Assembly (NCBI GenBank): GCA_009760855.2
Contig: WPIO01000083.1
Coordinates: 962,001 to 1,026,000 of the forward strand
DNA length: 64,000 nt
Source: Cristatella mucedo
Lineage: Eukaryota > Bryozoa > Phylactolaemata > Cristatellidae
Direction of reading: 5' to 3'
Under the pieces are notes generated by a model. The model was not told where the DNA came from. It worked only from the letters and a program-made list of their open reading frames with translations, and searched no databases. Position 1 is the stretch's first letter. Every line of letters begins with the position of its first letter. Position numbers and translations under genes: made by a program. Of this stretch, positions 11,126 through 23,720 are shown in pieces.

Positions 11126-11432
11126 ATCACGTTCTTAGCTGTACCCAGCCGAGGTAGCAGGACAAGATACATCCTACCAGATGTGCCCAGCAGTGATATT
11201 GCATGACCAAAAGTGAGCATGCTGCGCTTGTCCTCTCAGCAGCAATAGGAAATCTAGCGCTATTTTAGATGCAGCTCTAATGATTGGCCAATGCATGCCT
11301 ACACGAACGGTCTTTACAAGTGCTACTTTTAAAATTGTGCATTAAACTTGGTTCAAGCTTCTTGTAGCACGCCTAATGAATTATGATGATTCAACAAGAG
11401 AGTATTAGTTAACAAGTTGTCCACGGTGAAAC

Positions 11433-11490
11433 CCACGCACGCACGCGCGCACGCGCGCACGCACCTATATATATATATATACATATATTT
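11433..11490. repeat. (CACG)n/(CG,CA) tract followed by (TA)n
   Basis: Alternating purine-pyrimidine DNA: ACGCACGCACGCGCGCACGC followed directly by about nine TA units. Such tracts can adopt Z-DNA or cruciform structures; this is a property of the sequence and not evidence of function. Confidence 0.9.
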
Positions 11491-11609
11491 TTGAAAAGGC
11501 ATGATTCTGGCATCCGATATAAACCACAGAAGTTGATCAAATGTGAAACAATTTCGGTCATACATCGCTGAAGTGAAAAAGATGTGTACTTAAAAACACA
11601 GACCGTCCT

Positions 11610-11664
11610 AATAAAAATAATGCACTTAATAAAGCGCCCTCAGAGAACTCAATCTCTTTCTAGG
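11610..11664 (-). mobile_element. LINE 3' tail fragment
   Basis: The minus-strand 3' tail motif (plus strand AAGCGCCCTCAGAGAACT, then CAATCTCTTTCTAGG) follows an A/T-rich run at 11610-11623. It is the same end as at 14505-14560 and 19395-19450. Homology to the family's body is not visible beyond about 11670, so this is a very short copy. Confidence 0.6.
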
Positions 11665-12281
11665 CTAGTCTTGAGTACAGCCGTAAGGCTCATTAGTAGC
11701 AAATGACGTCGTTGGCATTTGTCGAAATCCAACTCAAGCCTCTGTCAGTTATGATCAAATGTTTATTTTGTATGATAAGACAAGATGCAAATGGCATGAT
11801 AAGCAGCAAGCAGAAGCAATTCCTGAGAGACAGGCTGTAGAGTCGGTGTAACAAATCTGGCAGAGAGATCTATGGTTTGAGCTGTAAAGCAAATGGGCCT
11901 TCTAAAAACAGCTTCAAGACCTAAGAGATGACGCGTGGTTGGATAACTGCTGTCCTTAACTTGTTTGCAGAAGATGCAAGTACAAAGATTCAAGGAAAAG
12001 TGAGAAGAGGACGAGTTTTATCGCTAAAAATCTACCCGGATGGCTGCACCGAGCCTGATTTGCAGGGTCTTCACCGACACAAAAGATTGAATTGAAGATA
12101 TACACTTGTCTAAGGGCTGCCGAGTTGACCAACTCGGCATGGGCTGTAGTAATTCTCGATTTTTCCTCCTCGAATGGACGACAGTGACAAATGCTTCGAT
12201 GATCGTGTCTGACACAGCATTTCTAACTCTTCGCACCCAGCCATTTCTGTCACCATGATTTCAGAGAGTCAGATGACAAGT

Positions 12282-12394
12282 ACTGCTACTAATAGAAGAC
12301 CATGGAAGGCTTATAAACTTTAGACTAAACTATATACCTATATAGTTCACGTCTAAAGTTTGTAAGCCTTCCACGGTCTTCTATTAGTAGCAGT
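12282..12394. repeat. near-perfect 44-bp inverted repeat (hairpin)
   Basis: The arms 12282-12325 and 12351-12394 are reverse complements at 42 of 44 positions. The space between them contains a further short inverted repeat (AACTATATA 12328-12336, TATATAGTT 12339-12347) around a 2-base centre, so almost all 113 bp can pair. No gene overlaps it. It may be a small MITE-type element, a foldback remnant or a microRNA-like precursor. The structure is certain; its origin is not. Confidence 0.9.
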
Positions 12395-12555
12395 TTTTCT
12401 GACTAAGGAACGTGCTTCATGAAACCTCATTGAACAACACATAAAAGAAATTGCTTTTGATACTCCATAGAAAACAAATTTTGTGTATAGCAGGGGCATT
12501 CTGGAGGAAGACGATCATTTTTGATCTCTCAATTGGATTGAGTGCTTTCAATGGC

Positions 12556-12950
<395 letters not shown>

Positions 12951-13251
12951 AAGATTTCCCCCGCGTGTGTTCGTCACACTAAAAAGAGTCATGGCAAAAT
13001 TCCCCGCCAGTTCCTGCTTGCACGCTGTCCAAGTCGTTAGGTATTTGACTGTCACACTTGAGAGCACAGTTTCATGAAAAATTAGTGGAATCGAAAGAGA
13101 AACAGACGTACTTCAACTTACCAAATTCTTTCCGAAAAAACTGAGAGAAGAGAGAGAGAGAGACCAGGTCGAACAAATGAGTGATCGATGACCTGAAGAG
13201 TAATGCATACGTACACACGGGAAAAGGCTGCCAGCGGGATGCCTGCACACA

Positions 13252-13405
13252 AGTTAGCTGATTAAACATTCGTATAGCGGCAGAAGAGCTTCAATGGCTG
13301 TCACTGCTTGCAGTAGACAAGGACCGCTCACTGCAGGACTCAAACCCACGACCCGGATCATGAAGAGTAAGCACCTTAACTCCTGGGCTACGACCCGGAA
13401 ACAAT
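13252..13405 (-). mobile_element. tRNA-derived SINE, family A
   Basis: On the minus strand: an A-box-like GTAGCCCAGGAGTTAAGGTG, a B box GGTTTGAGTCC (plus 13336-13346), then CTACTGCAAGCAGTGAC, CTCTTCTGCCGCTATACGAA and a tail TTTAATCAGCTAA. The order is the same as in the copy at 9808-9985. Confidence 0.75.
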
Positions 13406-14475
13406 CCGAAAATGCATAGAACATTAAGCCGCTGTGGCTGGTTGCAGCCGAAATGGAGTCGACTGTATGTCCAAGACATTTAAATATAGACTTTAATCTC
13501 TGTCAAAGATGTCCTAGATTCCCGGCTGGTTGTCCTGCATTAAAAGCTCTTGATTGATAGGTTTGAATGCATGATAAGAAAGTGGTAGACCTGCTCAGCA
13601 TCGAAAGGTTGACTCCAAACGTAGTTGAAGCGTTTTTGCTTCTGTACTGCCGTTGCATAAATGCTATCACTTGCTGTTGAACGAATACTGGTCGTGCTGC
13701 TGCTGCATGGTGCAATTTCAGTTCTGGATTCTTGCAGCACTATCAGAAGATGGATTTGGTGAGAACCCGAGAGCGGAGTTCCTAAGATGGTGACACGGCC
13801 ATAAAGTACACCAATATCGTGCAGCACGATAATAGTATTAGGAAGTGCTGAGCATTAAAAGGTTAGGGCAGAAAATTTGCCATGAATGCTAATTGGACCA
13901 CTGATGAGTTGCAGATGTGTCCGGCAAACAAAATAGAGAGCAGTCGGACAGCCACTGCTCGGGCTGGGCTGGGACTGATGGGCCACTCCGTTTGTGCCTC
14001 AACCCGTGCTTCTGCCAAGTAAGTATATCTATATCCTCCTGCATTGCTCTAGCGTCTGTTAAGTGTTAATAGAACAACGTTTAAAAAGGCAGCCATATTT
14101 CTATTGTGCAAACAAACCCTTCGGGGTTAGGGAGTGTAGTTCAGCACAATCAAAAGAAGGCAAGGCTTGCAGTTTTTGCATTTTGGTCTTGGGAGTGCAA
14201 CTCTGACAACTCTTCAGATGCCTTGCCAGCAGGACCAGCAGGTCCACAGTTAGTCACGAGATGTGGGGGTTTTGGCTGCTGCTGCTGAAGTTAAGTTTCA
14301 GCCCCGTGATTCGAGGAGCATTAAACGACCGAAGTCGATTGAAGTAGCAAACTTTTTTTGAGATCCCGAGCACGGATTCAGTCGTCACACAAGCTCCTAC
14401 TGCCTGCAGCTTATAAAGCGCGCACACACAAGCACCCATGGGCATGCACACAGGCTTCTCTTGGCCTGGCAGGAA
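13406..14475. other. unassigned sequence
   Basis: No gene was recognised. Short frames on the minus strand at 13503-13827 overlap each other and carry no domain. Confidence 0.4.
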
Positions 14476-16020
14476 GATAATAATAATAATAATAATAATA
14501 ATAATTCACTTGATAAAGCGCCCTCAGAGAACTTAATCTCTCTCTAGGCGCTTTACATTTGCTGTAAAGTGAAATGCCATTGAATAGTAAGTAAAATCAT
14601 GCTTGAAAAAAATAAACGAAATGAATAATATGGTTAGGGGTGACATGCACAGGGTCAGCATGCAAATGTGGTTAGTGGCAGCATGCACAGTGTCAGCACG
14701 CATAAGCACATCAAGGACGAATCACAGGGACCCACTAAATGCTGTCCTAAATAGGTGTGTTTTTAGGTTCCTTTTAAATGTGGTCAGGTCAGGGGATGTT
14801 CTGACGCAGGTCGGGAGGGAGTTCCAGGCTTTGAGAGCACACGAACTAAATGCACGGTCTCCAAAGGATTTAAGGTTTGTATGAGGTATTTGTAGACTGT
14901 TGGATTCCAAAAAGCGGGTGGTACGATGCTTGGCCTGGTGGGGTAGTATATCTGACAGATAGGCTGGAGCCATAGAATAAAGGGACCTAAAAGTGAGCGA
15001 CAAAACCTTGAAGTCAATCCGTTGCTTGACTGGTAGCCAGTGCAGGTCGGCGAGAAGTGGAGTAATGTGGCAACTGCGACGCTCACGACAGACAAGCCTA
15101 GCTGCAGAGTTTTGCACCAGCTGCAATCGCCTGATCGCACATGCTGGTAGGCCAGTAAGCAGTGAGTTGCAGAAGTCGAGACGGGATGTCACGAATGCAT
15201 GGACCAACATGGACGTGGTATCTTTATCTAAACAAGCCCGAATTTTAGCTATGTTATGAAGCTCAAAATAGGCGGATTTGACTGTGGAGCTGATGTGGTC
15301 GTCTAACGAGAGGTCGCTTTGGAATATGACACCTAGATTTCGAGCTGATTCAATTGGAGATATGCTGGGAGAGCCAATTTTGAGAGTCAGCCTTTCCAAT
15401 CTCTGGATCACACTGGGTTTGCCCATAACTAGTAAGTTAGTTTTATCATCATTAAATTTTAGAAAATTTGCTGCCATCCATGTGCGGATGTCATCAATGC
15501 ATGCAGCAAGTGAGTTTAGAGAATTTGAGGTGCTCGAAGGCTGGGAGGGATCAAAGCAAAGGTACAACTGAGTGTCATCCGCATAGAAGTGAAAGCCTAG
15601 ATTGTGCTTGGCAATCACATCATCAAGAGGCAGAGTATAAACCGTGAAAAGAACCTGACCTAGCACTGAGCCCTGAGGTACTCCATATTTCAGAGGTACT
15701 TCACATGATCTTTGTCCATTCACTTCAATACTCTGGAGTCTCCCACTGAGGTATGACCTGAACCACTGCAGAGCAGTGCCAGTGATGCCCAGGCGAGATG
15801 AGAGGCGCTCTAGAAGAACTTTGTGATCGATGGTATCAAAAGCTGCCGAAAGATCAAGCAAAACAAGCAGAGACACTCTACCCATGTCTGCATTCCTAAG
15901 TAGGTCGTTGTATACCCGAAGCAATGCTGACTCTGTGGAGTGATTAGCTCTAAAGCCAGACTGGAACTTACTAGCAAGGTGTGAGGTTTCGATATACGAG
16001 TTCAGCTGGTCCGCCACGAC
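14476..16020 (-). mobile_element. L2/CR1-like LINE, best-preserved copy, 5'-truncated
   Basis: From 3' to 5' on the minus strand: an (AAT)n-type tail at 14476-14505, the end motif AGAGATTAAGTTCTCTGAGG within 14520-14550, about 200 bp of 3'-UTR, and an ORF that is open from the stop at 14722-14724 to about 16020. Recognisable LINE sequence begins abruptly at VVADQLNSY, so the 5' end is truncated, as is usual for target-primed insertion. The flanks share only AAGAT, so no target duplication can be claimed. It is the reference for the other LINE pieces in the window. Confidence 0.88.
14722..16020 (-). pseudogene. LINE ORF2 fragment: reverse transcriptase and C-terminal region
   Basis: About 430 codons without a stop. 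Counting from an ORF that opens at 16161, the motifs are: SGFRANHSTESAL (69-81), LLDLSAAFDTIDH (first catalytic Asp, about 101-113), GVPQGSVLG (160-168), HFYADDTQLYL (catalytic YADD at 193-196), LKFNDDKT (234-241), LGVIF (276-280), and the C-terminal conserved part with LDFCNSLL, LQLVQNSAARLV, ITPLLADLHWLPV, KHRTTRF and LKAWNSLP. The YADDTQLY core and this C-terminal series are typical of L2/CR1-type non-LTR retrotransposons. The endonuclease and N-terminal fingers are absent. Residues 1-47 of the open frame (16021-16161) are flanking sequence. Confidence 0.88.
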
Positions 16021-17229
16021 CCAAGATGATATAGTGACGATCACCACAAATCTGTCGTCGTCAACTAATCGAAGCAGTTCATACGAGAAGCAACAGTCAC
16101 AGCAGCCTGATATTCGGTGAAAGAAGGAATTCAGCAAAATTCGGGTGAAATTCGGCTGCACCGAGTGCTGCGAGGGCGAAAGAGCTCCACAAAGAAAAGC
16201 TGGCAGAAGAAGCCGGAGCTAATTGTCAAAGGGAAGCAGGAGCAGGAGCAGGCGCAGCCCACCGCTTGAAAGCTGCAGCAGCCTCTGCTACAGCAAGCTG
16301 CCGTTCGGTGCCAACACATGGCAATACGTCTGCCGGTGAAGCAAACATCCGAGGCAGAGCAAAAGCTACCAGGCTATACGTTGCAAAATCCATGTAGGTG
16401 TATTACAGGCATGAATAAATAATCACAGCGGGCCATTAGCAGCAAGTTACTCTTCGGCTCGCGCGCTCCTCCTATCATAATGTGAGCCTTCTTTGGATAG
16501 GGTGTGGCAAGGGAAATCAAATGGCAGCACTACAAGCAGCCAGTAACTTTGTTTCTGACATGATGAATCAGTGCACTAGTATTCGACAACACACCGTTTT
16601 AGTTCACGTGCATTTCGTGGGCTAGCAACACTGCTGCATGCACGATATGCTAATTTCCCGTTTAATAAGGAGAGGAAACTGCAGCCGTAGTCGATATGTA
16701 AGTTTTCTACTGCTCCAATTTTCAATTGCAAGAGAGAAAATATGAGAGAGGCATTGCATAACACGAATTCTTGCTCTCAGCAGCCAGAATGAAAAAGAGA
16801 GTATTAGCATGGAAGCTGTGGCAGCCTCCTTAGTGCCCGACATATTGCGTCACTGGTCAAAGCATGATCCCTGTTTTCATGAGCTAGCGAGAAGTACCAG
16901 GGCCACTCTGGCGGCCGGGTTACTACGTGTGGAGGCGGCTCGTACAAGATTGCCTAGTATTAATACGAGTGTGAATTCAGGGGGAACAAGCTTACCATGT
17001 GCCAATAGAAAATCATTCGCGATGAATGGCAAATAGATGCTGTACAGTCAAGGTTCTATAAGGTGGAACTGGACTAATTTGGGACTAATAGTCCAGGGCA
17101 GGTCTGTGAGAGGACGAGGAGGAGGATAGACAAGAGTGGAGAAGGAGGACGGAGGAGGATGTCTCTGTCTCTCCTCTATTCTCTCCCTGAATATCATCTC
17201 TGCATCTGATCTCTGTGCAGCAGGCTCTT

Positions 17230-17230
<1 letters not shown>
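16021..17230. other. unassigned sequence
   Basis: Nothing was recognised. Frames of 62-75 codons on both strands overlap each other and are treated as chance. Confidence 0.4.

Positions 17231-17273
<43 letters not shown>
17231..17273. repeat. (CT)n microsatellite
   Basis: A pure CT run of about 43 bp, followed by short imperfect CT blocks to 17300. Confidence 0.95.
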
Positions 17274-17276
<3 letters not shown>

Positions 17277-17869
17277 CTCTCTCGCTCTCTCTCAAGCTCT
17301 TAAGGCATGCTACAGTAAGCTGGATGCAGAAACCCCGGACAAAGCAACAATGACTCAACGTGTACACAGAACCTGTGGAAAGGGCTTACGTTGACTGCCA
17401 GCTCTGATTGAGAATGACTTGATAGAATGCAAGCCAGCCTGCAAAGGAATGCAATCTGTTGATGAGTAAACAGTCTGAGATCGGTTCTCACAATGCAAGG
17501 GCAATCCTATGCAAAATATGTCTCTTACGAACAGCATGCTGGCACAAACAAACATGAAATATCCACCCGGGGAATAAGTAGATCGCTGACTGGAATGGAA
17601 GATCGCTATTTTGCTGCTTGCAGGCGAAGAAATTGCATGCTAGACAGGCTCAGGTGCATGTACAATAATATCCTTTGTGGCGCAACATATTGCATAACCT
17701 GCACAAATGGCAGAGTTTGCAATAGTGTTATCTGCGTCTCTGCAACTGACAGTGAGGGTCGCTATTAGAATGTACACAAAGTAGTGGTCACTGTAGTGGT
17801 CACTGAATTATCTCCTCATTTTTGTCTGGGAAGACTAATTGTCAGCCTCTCTATTCAGGCATCCTCATC

Positions 17870-18710
<841 letters not shown>

Positions 18711-19274
18711 TCTCTCTTCCCTCTCGCTGCTTCTGCTTCTTCCCATCTACCATCCAATGGGGTCACAATCGCCTCCTCAGTTTCCCATCCCCTGCCTCAG
18801 GCCAGTCACGCTAATTAATGCTGACATTAGCACTTGAAAGGCCATAAGCTTTCTAAAATTGAATGGCGAGAAAATAAAACAAACTTACTAGCTACGGGAA
18901 ATGTAATGCTAGTCTTAAATTGCTAAAGCCAAATGCTCAAAATGGCTTGATTCTATCATTCTCAAAAAGCTAAGCTTCCTAGGCAGCTGGTTCTTCTCTT
19001 CTTCATATCGGACTTTTTAATTTTTTCTAGATAAGTTCTGTTATATAAGAGATAAGAGATCTGTTGCCTGAGCAGAATAAAAAAATCACTTAAGTGCACG
19101 CATGTATGAGAAGGGAAATATATAAGACTGTAGGCGTGTGTATATGCAATGTACAGATGATAATGCATATCTATATTTGCGTCCTATTCAGGCATGCTGC
19201 AATGCTGTTGTAGCATGAATGTACTTCACAATCCATGAATGTACTATATACTGGGGCCGATTTTGCTATAACAA
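18711..19274. other. unassigned sequence
   Basis: No gene or repeat was recognised; the stretch becomes A/T-rich towards 19200. Confidence 0.4.
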
Positions 19275-19345
19275 CATTAATAATAATAATAATAATAATA
19301 ATTGTTCTCGTGTGTAGCACCCTAAGAGAACTTCACAGATATCCA
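19275..19345 (-). mobile_element. SINE-B or LINE 3' tail fragment
   Basis: (TAA)n at 19279-19302, then a plus-strand CACCCTAAGAGAACTT; the reverse complement AAGTTCTCTTAGGGTG matches the SINE-B tail. It is followed at 19369 by another tail in the same orientation, so two retroposon ends lie side by side. Confidence 0.5.
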
Positions 19346-19368
19346 GGAGCTTTTCAACTCGCAAGGGA

Positions 19369-19650
19369 TTTAATAATAATAATAATAATAATAATAATAT
19401 TGCACTTGATAAAGCGCCCTCAGAGAACTTAATCTCTTTCTAGGCGCTTTACATTTGCTGCAAAGTGATACGCAATAGAATAGTAAGTAAAATCATGCTT
19501 GAAAAACAAACAAAATGAATAACATGGTTAGGGGTTACATGCACTGGGTCAGCATGCAAATGTGGTTAGTGGCAGCATGAACAGTGTCAGCACGCATAAG
19601 CACATCGAGGACGAATCACAAGGACCCACTAAATGCTGTCCTAAATAGGT
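19369..19650 (-). mobile_element. LINE 3' end, strongly 5'-truncated
   Basis: (TAA)n at 19369-19399, then the same end motif and 3'-UTR as at 14505-14745 with few differences (for example TAATCTCTTTCTAGGCGCTT against TAATCTCTCTCTAGGCGCTT). Homology stops at about 19650, just before the coding region, so only the UTR was inserted. Confidence 0.85.
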
Positions 19651-20097
19651 ATTTAATACCCAAGGGGTTAGCGACACGCACGGTATCAAGCATGCACAAG
19701 CAGGTTACTAAAGCTGTAGCGGCTTGTCTTTTGGTTCAATTCATCCATAACCACCATGCAGAAGGATATCTGAATCCTGTGGCGAATCACGATAATTCTC
19801 AATCATGACTATGCTTCAGCTTGACACCTACACCTACCTAGCAACACCTCCAGTACTTTTCACGGGCTTGCATAGCTACGGCTTCGATGGCAAAGCTACA
19901 GTTAAAAGTGGTCAATTACTGCCCACTCATACGTTTTATCTGACACTGCTGCCAATTTTTAAGGAACCCCTTGGCGTCAGATTTCCATGACCTCACCTAG
20001 AGACAAAGATCTGAAAGTTACCTTTTGGACGTCATCATTTAGTGCCTACCTTTTGTATTGTCGTTCATTCAGACGGGTCTTTTCGTTCCAATGCTTC

Positions 20098-20201
<104 letters not shown>

Positions 20202-20764
20202 CTTTCTTCCTCCCTCTCTGTCAGCAGTGTGTGCTTGGATGCATTGAGTGAGGTTGCCCGAAGTGACATGAGTGCTGGCATATGTCCCGTGTGAGCTGTC
20301 TTCATCGTGTGAGAGCGCCTGCTGGCTGAACAACGGTTTCGTTGCTGCCTGCTGTCTTTGCTGTCCCTGCCCCTCCCCCCAGCCCCAGCCCCAACCCACT
20401 GGCTCCACCACTGGGTACTTAACAGGTGGTACCTAAGTTAACCAACTACTTTGATCAGTTAAGGCATCGAGATTATGTCGGATTTACTCAGTCACCTAAT
20501 GATGTAACGCTGTAGGAGGTTTTTCCTGAGATACAAAGTCGTGGTGCTATCTTTTACGATGAGCAAACTGGCTATCAGAGATCTGAAAGGCTGTGATAAT
20601 TAACTGCCTACGTGTAAATCAAAAACAGAAAAATGGAATATGCAGTTGCTTAGCTGACAGCCGAACATAGAAGGCACTGCCAATGATATCGGAAATGAAC
20701 TTTTAGTCCCTCCTCGGTTTGAAAACCGATAGCGGCCAGTAGTCGAGATTCTCAATCGTCCCTG

Positions 20765-20910
20765 GGTCTTAGCCCAGGAGGTAAGGTGCTCAACTGCTAA
20801 CGCCCCAGCTCGTGGGTTCGAGTCCTGCAGCGGGCGGTTCTGCCCACCGCATGGGGGGGTGTGAAGGCTCGTGTGCTGCTATATAAATAAGGCTGTTAAA
20901 TCAGCTAAGG
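20765..20910 (+). mobile_element. tRNA-derived SINE, family A
   Basis: An A-box-like TTAGCCCAGGAGGTAAGGTG and a perfect B box GGTTCGAGTCC at 20815-20825 are followed by TGCTGCTATATAAATAAGGC and TGTTAAATCAGCTAA. The middle body differs from the other copies: it has CCGCATGGGGGGGTGTG in place of the TGCAAGCAGT hairpin. This suggests a subfamily. Confidence 0.72.
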
Positions 20911-21039
20911 CTGTCGCATCTTATTCTTAAAACTACATCTCTGTATTGCATGCTGGCTTACAATACGACCAATTTAGATATTTTTTTCGGCATTCGACGA
21001 CCAGGATTTGTTATTTTCACAGCCTTAAGATCTCTCTCT

Positions 21040-21079
21040 TTCTCTATCCGTCCCTCTTTCTCTCTCTCCCTCCCTCCCT

Positions 21080-21144
<65 letters not shown>

Positions 21145-21233
21145 GGGAGAGAAGAGAGGAGAGGAGAGAGAGGAGAGGAGGCGAGAGAGAGAGAGAGAGA
21201 GAGAGGAGAGGAGAGTGACAGAGAGGAGAGGAG

Positions 21234-21319
<86 letters not shown>
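21040..21319. repeat. CT- then GA-rich microsatellite with G-run interruptions
   Basis: A short CT/CCCT run (21040-21080) meets GAGAGA directly at 21081. Pure GA at 21081-21139 and 21239-21318 flank GAGGAGAGG-type degenerate sequence. The CT-to-GA switch makes a short inverted repeat at 21080. Confidence 0.95.
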
Positions 21320-21322
<3 letters not shown>

Positions 21323-21964
21323 CCTGCCTAGCTGAACCGTTACGCCAATAGCAAACTTGTCCAAAAGTCCAAAAGCGTTCTTCAAAACGCTGGGTATCCA
21401 AATAAGAAAGCTTTACTTTTGAGGGTCAGCAATATTGCACTATCAATCGGCCAGTGCACGACGTACGATTCTGGTGTAAAAGCTTGCGACTTTATGAATG
21501 AACGAGCAGCTGTCTTCTAGTGTGCCGCGAAGCCTGCGAGCCACCAATTTATGGAGCTACTTGTACCAGAAAAAAAGCAGAGGACACGGTTCGAACGCTA
21601 ATAAGACAAATGATCTAGCTGAAGAGCTACAATGAGGAAAGGAAGTCGGCTTGACCCACGCTGCAGTGGCTTTCTGTAGAAGCCATCAGAACAAGGAGAC
21701 TTGGCCGCCGCAGAGAAGATGGAGTTAAACCGTTGGCTTGTAGCTCGAGCGTGATAGCTGCTCCTAGCGTTAATATGAAAGCACACCACACAACGACAAA
21801 AGGCTGCTTCCAAAATATTCGCCCTTTGAACGAATGCTTTGCGAGGCATGGTTATTCGCAGTCGACGAAGTAGACACCTGGCAAGTTATTTCTTTAGTAA
21901 TGCAGCGCAAAAGCCCATTTTCGAGAGCAGTAAGTCTTTCCTCATTCACTGCCACTGTTTTTAA
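21320..21964. other. unassigned sequence
   Basis: No feature was recognised; minus-strand frames at 21598-21955 carry no domain. Confidence 0.4.
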
Positions 21965-22205
21965 CTTAACTTAGATCCGAGCCCCGTTTGAGACCCGGGT
22001 CGCGGGCTTGATTCCTGAACCAGGCAATCTCTCGTTACCCACTGCAAGGTTGCTAGCAGATAACACTCTTCTGCCGCTACAAAAATGAGGCTGATCGATC
22101 AGCTGACCGATACTTTTTATTTTTATCGTCTGCTGCAAGGAGAGCGTATCCGACGAGGCTCGTCTGCCGCTATACAGAATGAGCCTGCTGAATCAGCTAC
22201 TCTGC
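21965..22205 (+). mobile_element. tRNA-derived SINE, family A: one copy plus a second tail
   Basis: First copy: a GGGCTTGATTCC B-box-like core, ACCCACTGCAAGG, CTCTTCTGCCGCTAC and GAGGCTGATCGATCAGCT. A second tail follows at about 22125-22200 with CGTCTGCTGCAAGG, GAGGCTCGTCTGCCGCTATA and GCCTGCTGAATCAGCTA. This is a tandem or nested pair, immediately upstream of the GC-rich gene region. Confidence 0.6.
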
Positions 22206-23015
22206 TTTGCCGAGCCTACGGCGCAATTCATCGGTTACCCGCGTAGCCTACGGTAGCCTCGGTAGCTGCTGGTACTCTGCGGGGGTCTTCTAGCGGAGGC
22301 CCGAGCGTCTGTCTGTCCGACACTTCGGCATTTCGATCCGAATGCGAGGACCGCCGGCAGCGATCGGCCGAACGGAGGCGGAGCGACTGCTGCGAGCTGA
22401 GGCGCACCAGCTCATTAGCCCGTGTCCGACGGTGGGTGGCGGTAAATTCAGCGACTCTGCTGGCGCACGCACGCCTTGACTACGACCTATTATAAGAGCT
22501 GCCCACGAAGGACGAAGTGAAGGGACGGCAGCAATAACCTCCAAACGACCCTGGAGTGCGAGATGACAATGCCAGACAGCGACTGCGCTTTTTCTCGCGC
22601 TACTCACAGACCACGCCCACTGAAGAGGCTGGCGAAATTAGTCTGTCGTCTAGTCTTTCGTAGTGATTTAGCATTTGAGAATACGCAGCAATCAAATTTT
22701 TAGCAGTTATATAAAACATAAACATACATTATATACTAATTTTCAGCTTAATTTCGTAAGAGAGCAGCGTAAAAAGCGCACACGTTCACCGACATCACAA
22801 GCACACTGAAGGACTATAGAGCAGTCTATAAATGAAATGGCTGGTGCTACTGGCCACGATTTTTAGGCTATCGCTGCTCGAATCTGGATTCCTAGCGCCG
22901 TCTACGCCTAGCAGGCCGGTAGGCCTCTTCGTTCCCGGCGTCCTTCCGAGCTCAATGCTGCTCTAGCGCGGTTTCGAGTCGGGTGTACCCGTCGCGGAAA
23001 CGCCGGGCCGTCGGG
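22206..23015 (+). other. GC- and CpG-rich region upstream of the coding exon
   Basis: Two GC-rich blocks (about 22255-22620 and 22890-23015) are separated by an A/T-rich interval at 22640-22850. This is the expected place for a promoter and 5'-UTR of the gene at 23016, but no TATA box or initiator can be named with confidence. The coding frame is open back to a TAG at 22920 and has no ATG before 23016. A 5' exon elsewhere is also possible. Confidence 0.35.
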
Positions 23016-23688
23016 ATGTCCGGGTGCGCTGCTGACAACAGAGAGGGCGCGCCGCCGCCGCCGACTGCGCACGTTGGCGTGGATGCGACGGCGGCGCATG
23101 GTAATACGGACGTCCTGCCGGAATCGTTCGTCAGTACCGCACAATGGGTTGCTCGGCATGCCGACATTAAACAGAGATTTGAGAAAATACGAAGCGAATT
23201 CGAGCAGCGGTGTTCCGCCTGTTTGGGCGCAGACTCCGGCCTTAAGCCAAGCGGCGATAAATCGCCGAGGGCATCCGGTGTCGGTCGCCGTCCATCGGAG
23301 TCCGCCTGCAAGCATCAGTCGCACTTCTACGCGGACGGGTCGTCCAACTACCCCGGCGAGGCGGACTTGCAGGCAACGCAGACCGGATACGGCACTTATC
23401 CGCACAGGAGCTCCGTCAGGTCTGCGACTGTAGAGGACTACTTGGACTGGATGTATACCCAGAAGCCGCCGGGCAGTTCAGGTAGGTCGCGGCCTGCCGG
23501 CGTGCCTCTGCGAAGTTCGGTGCAGGACAGGCGTTCGGATGCGGACAGCGGCGATCCTAGAAGGCCGCCTTTGGGCGGTGGCAGTGGCCGCTCGAGAAGC
23601 GAAGCGCCGGACTCGGGCGGCGTCGGCGGCAGGACACGCGATTCGAGCCCGTCCTGCGAGGCTGCGCTGGCTAAGGAGAGAAAGAGCA

Positions 23689-23720
<32 letters not shown>

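Noticed and set aside
20765-20850. True tRNA gene
   Set aside because: A and B boxes are present, but the acceptor stem does not pair, and the same sequence continues into a SINE body seen in other copies.
22983-23015. GTG at 22983 as start of the long ORF
   Set aside because: GTG starts are not expected in a nuclear animal gene; the first in-frame ATG is at 23016.
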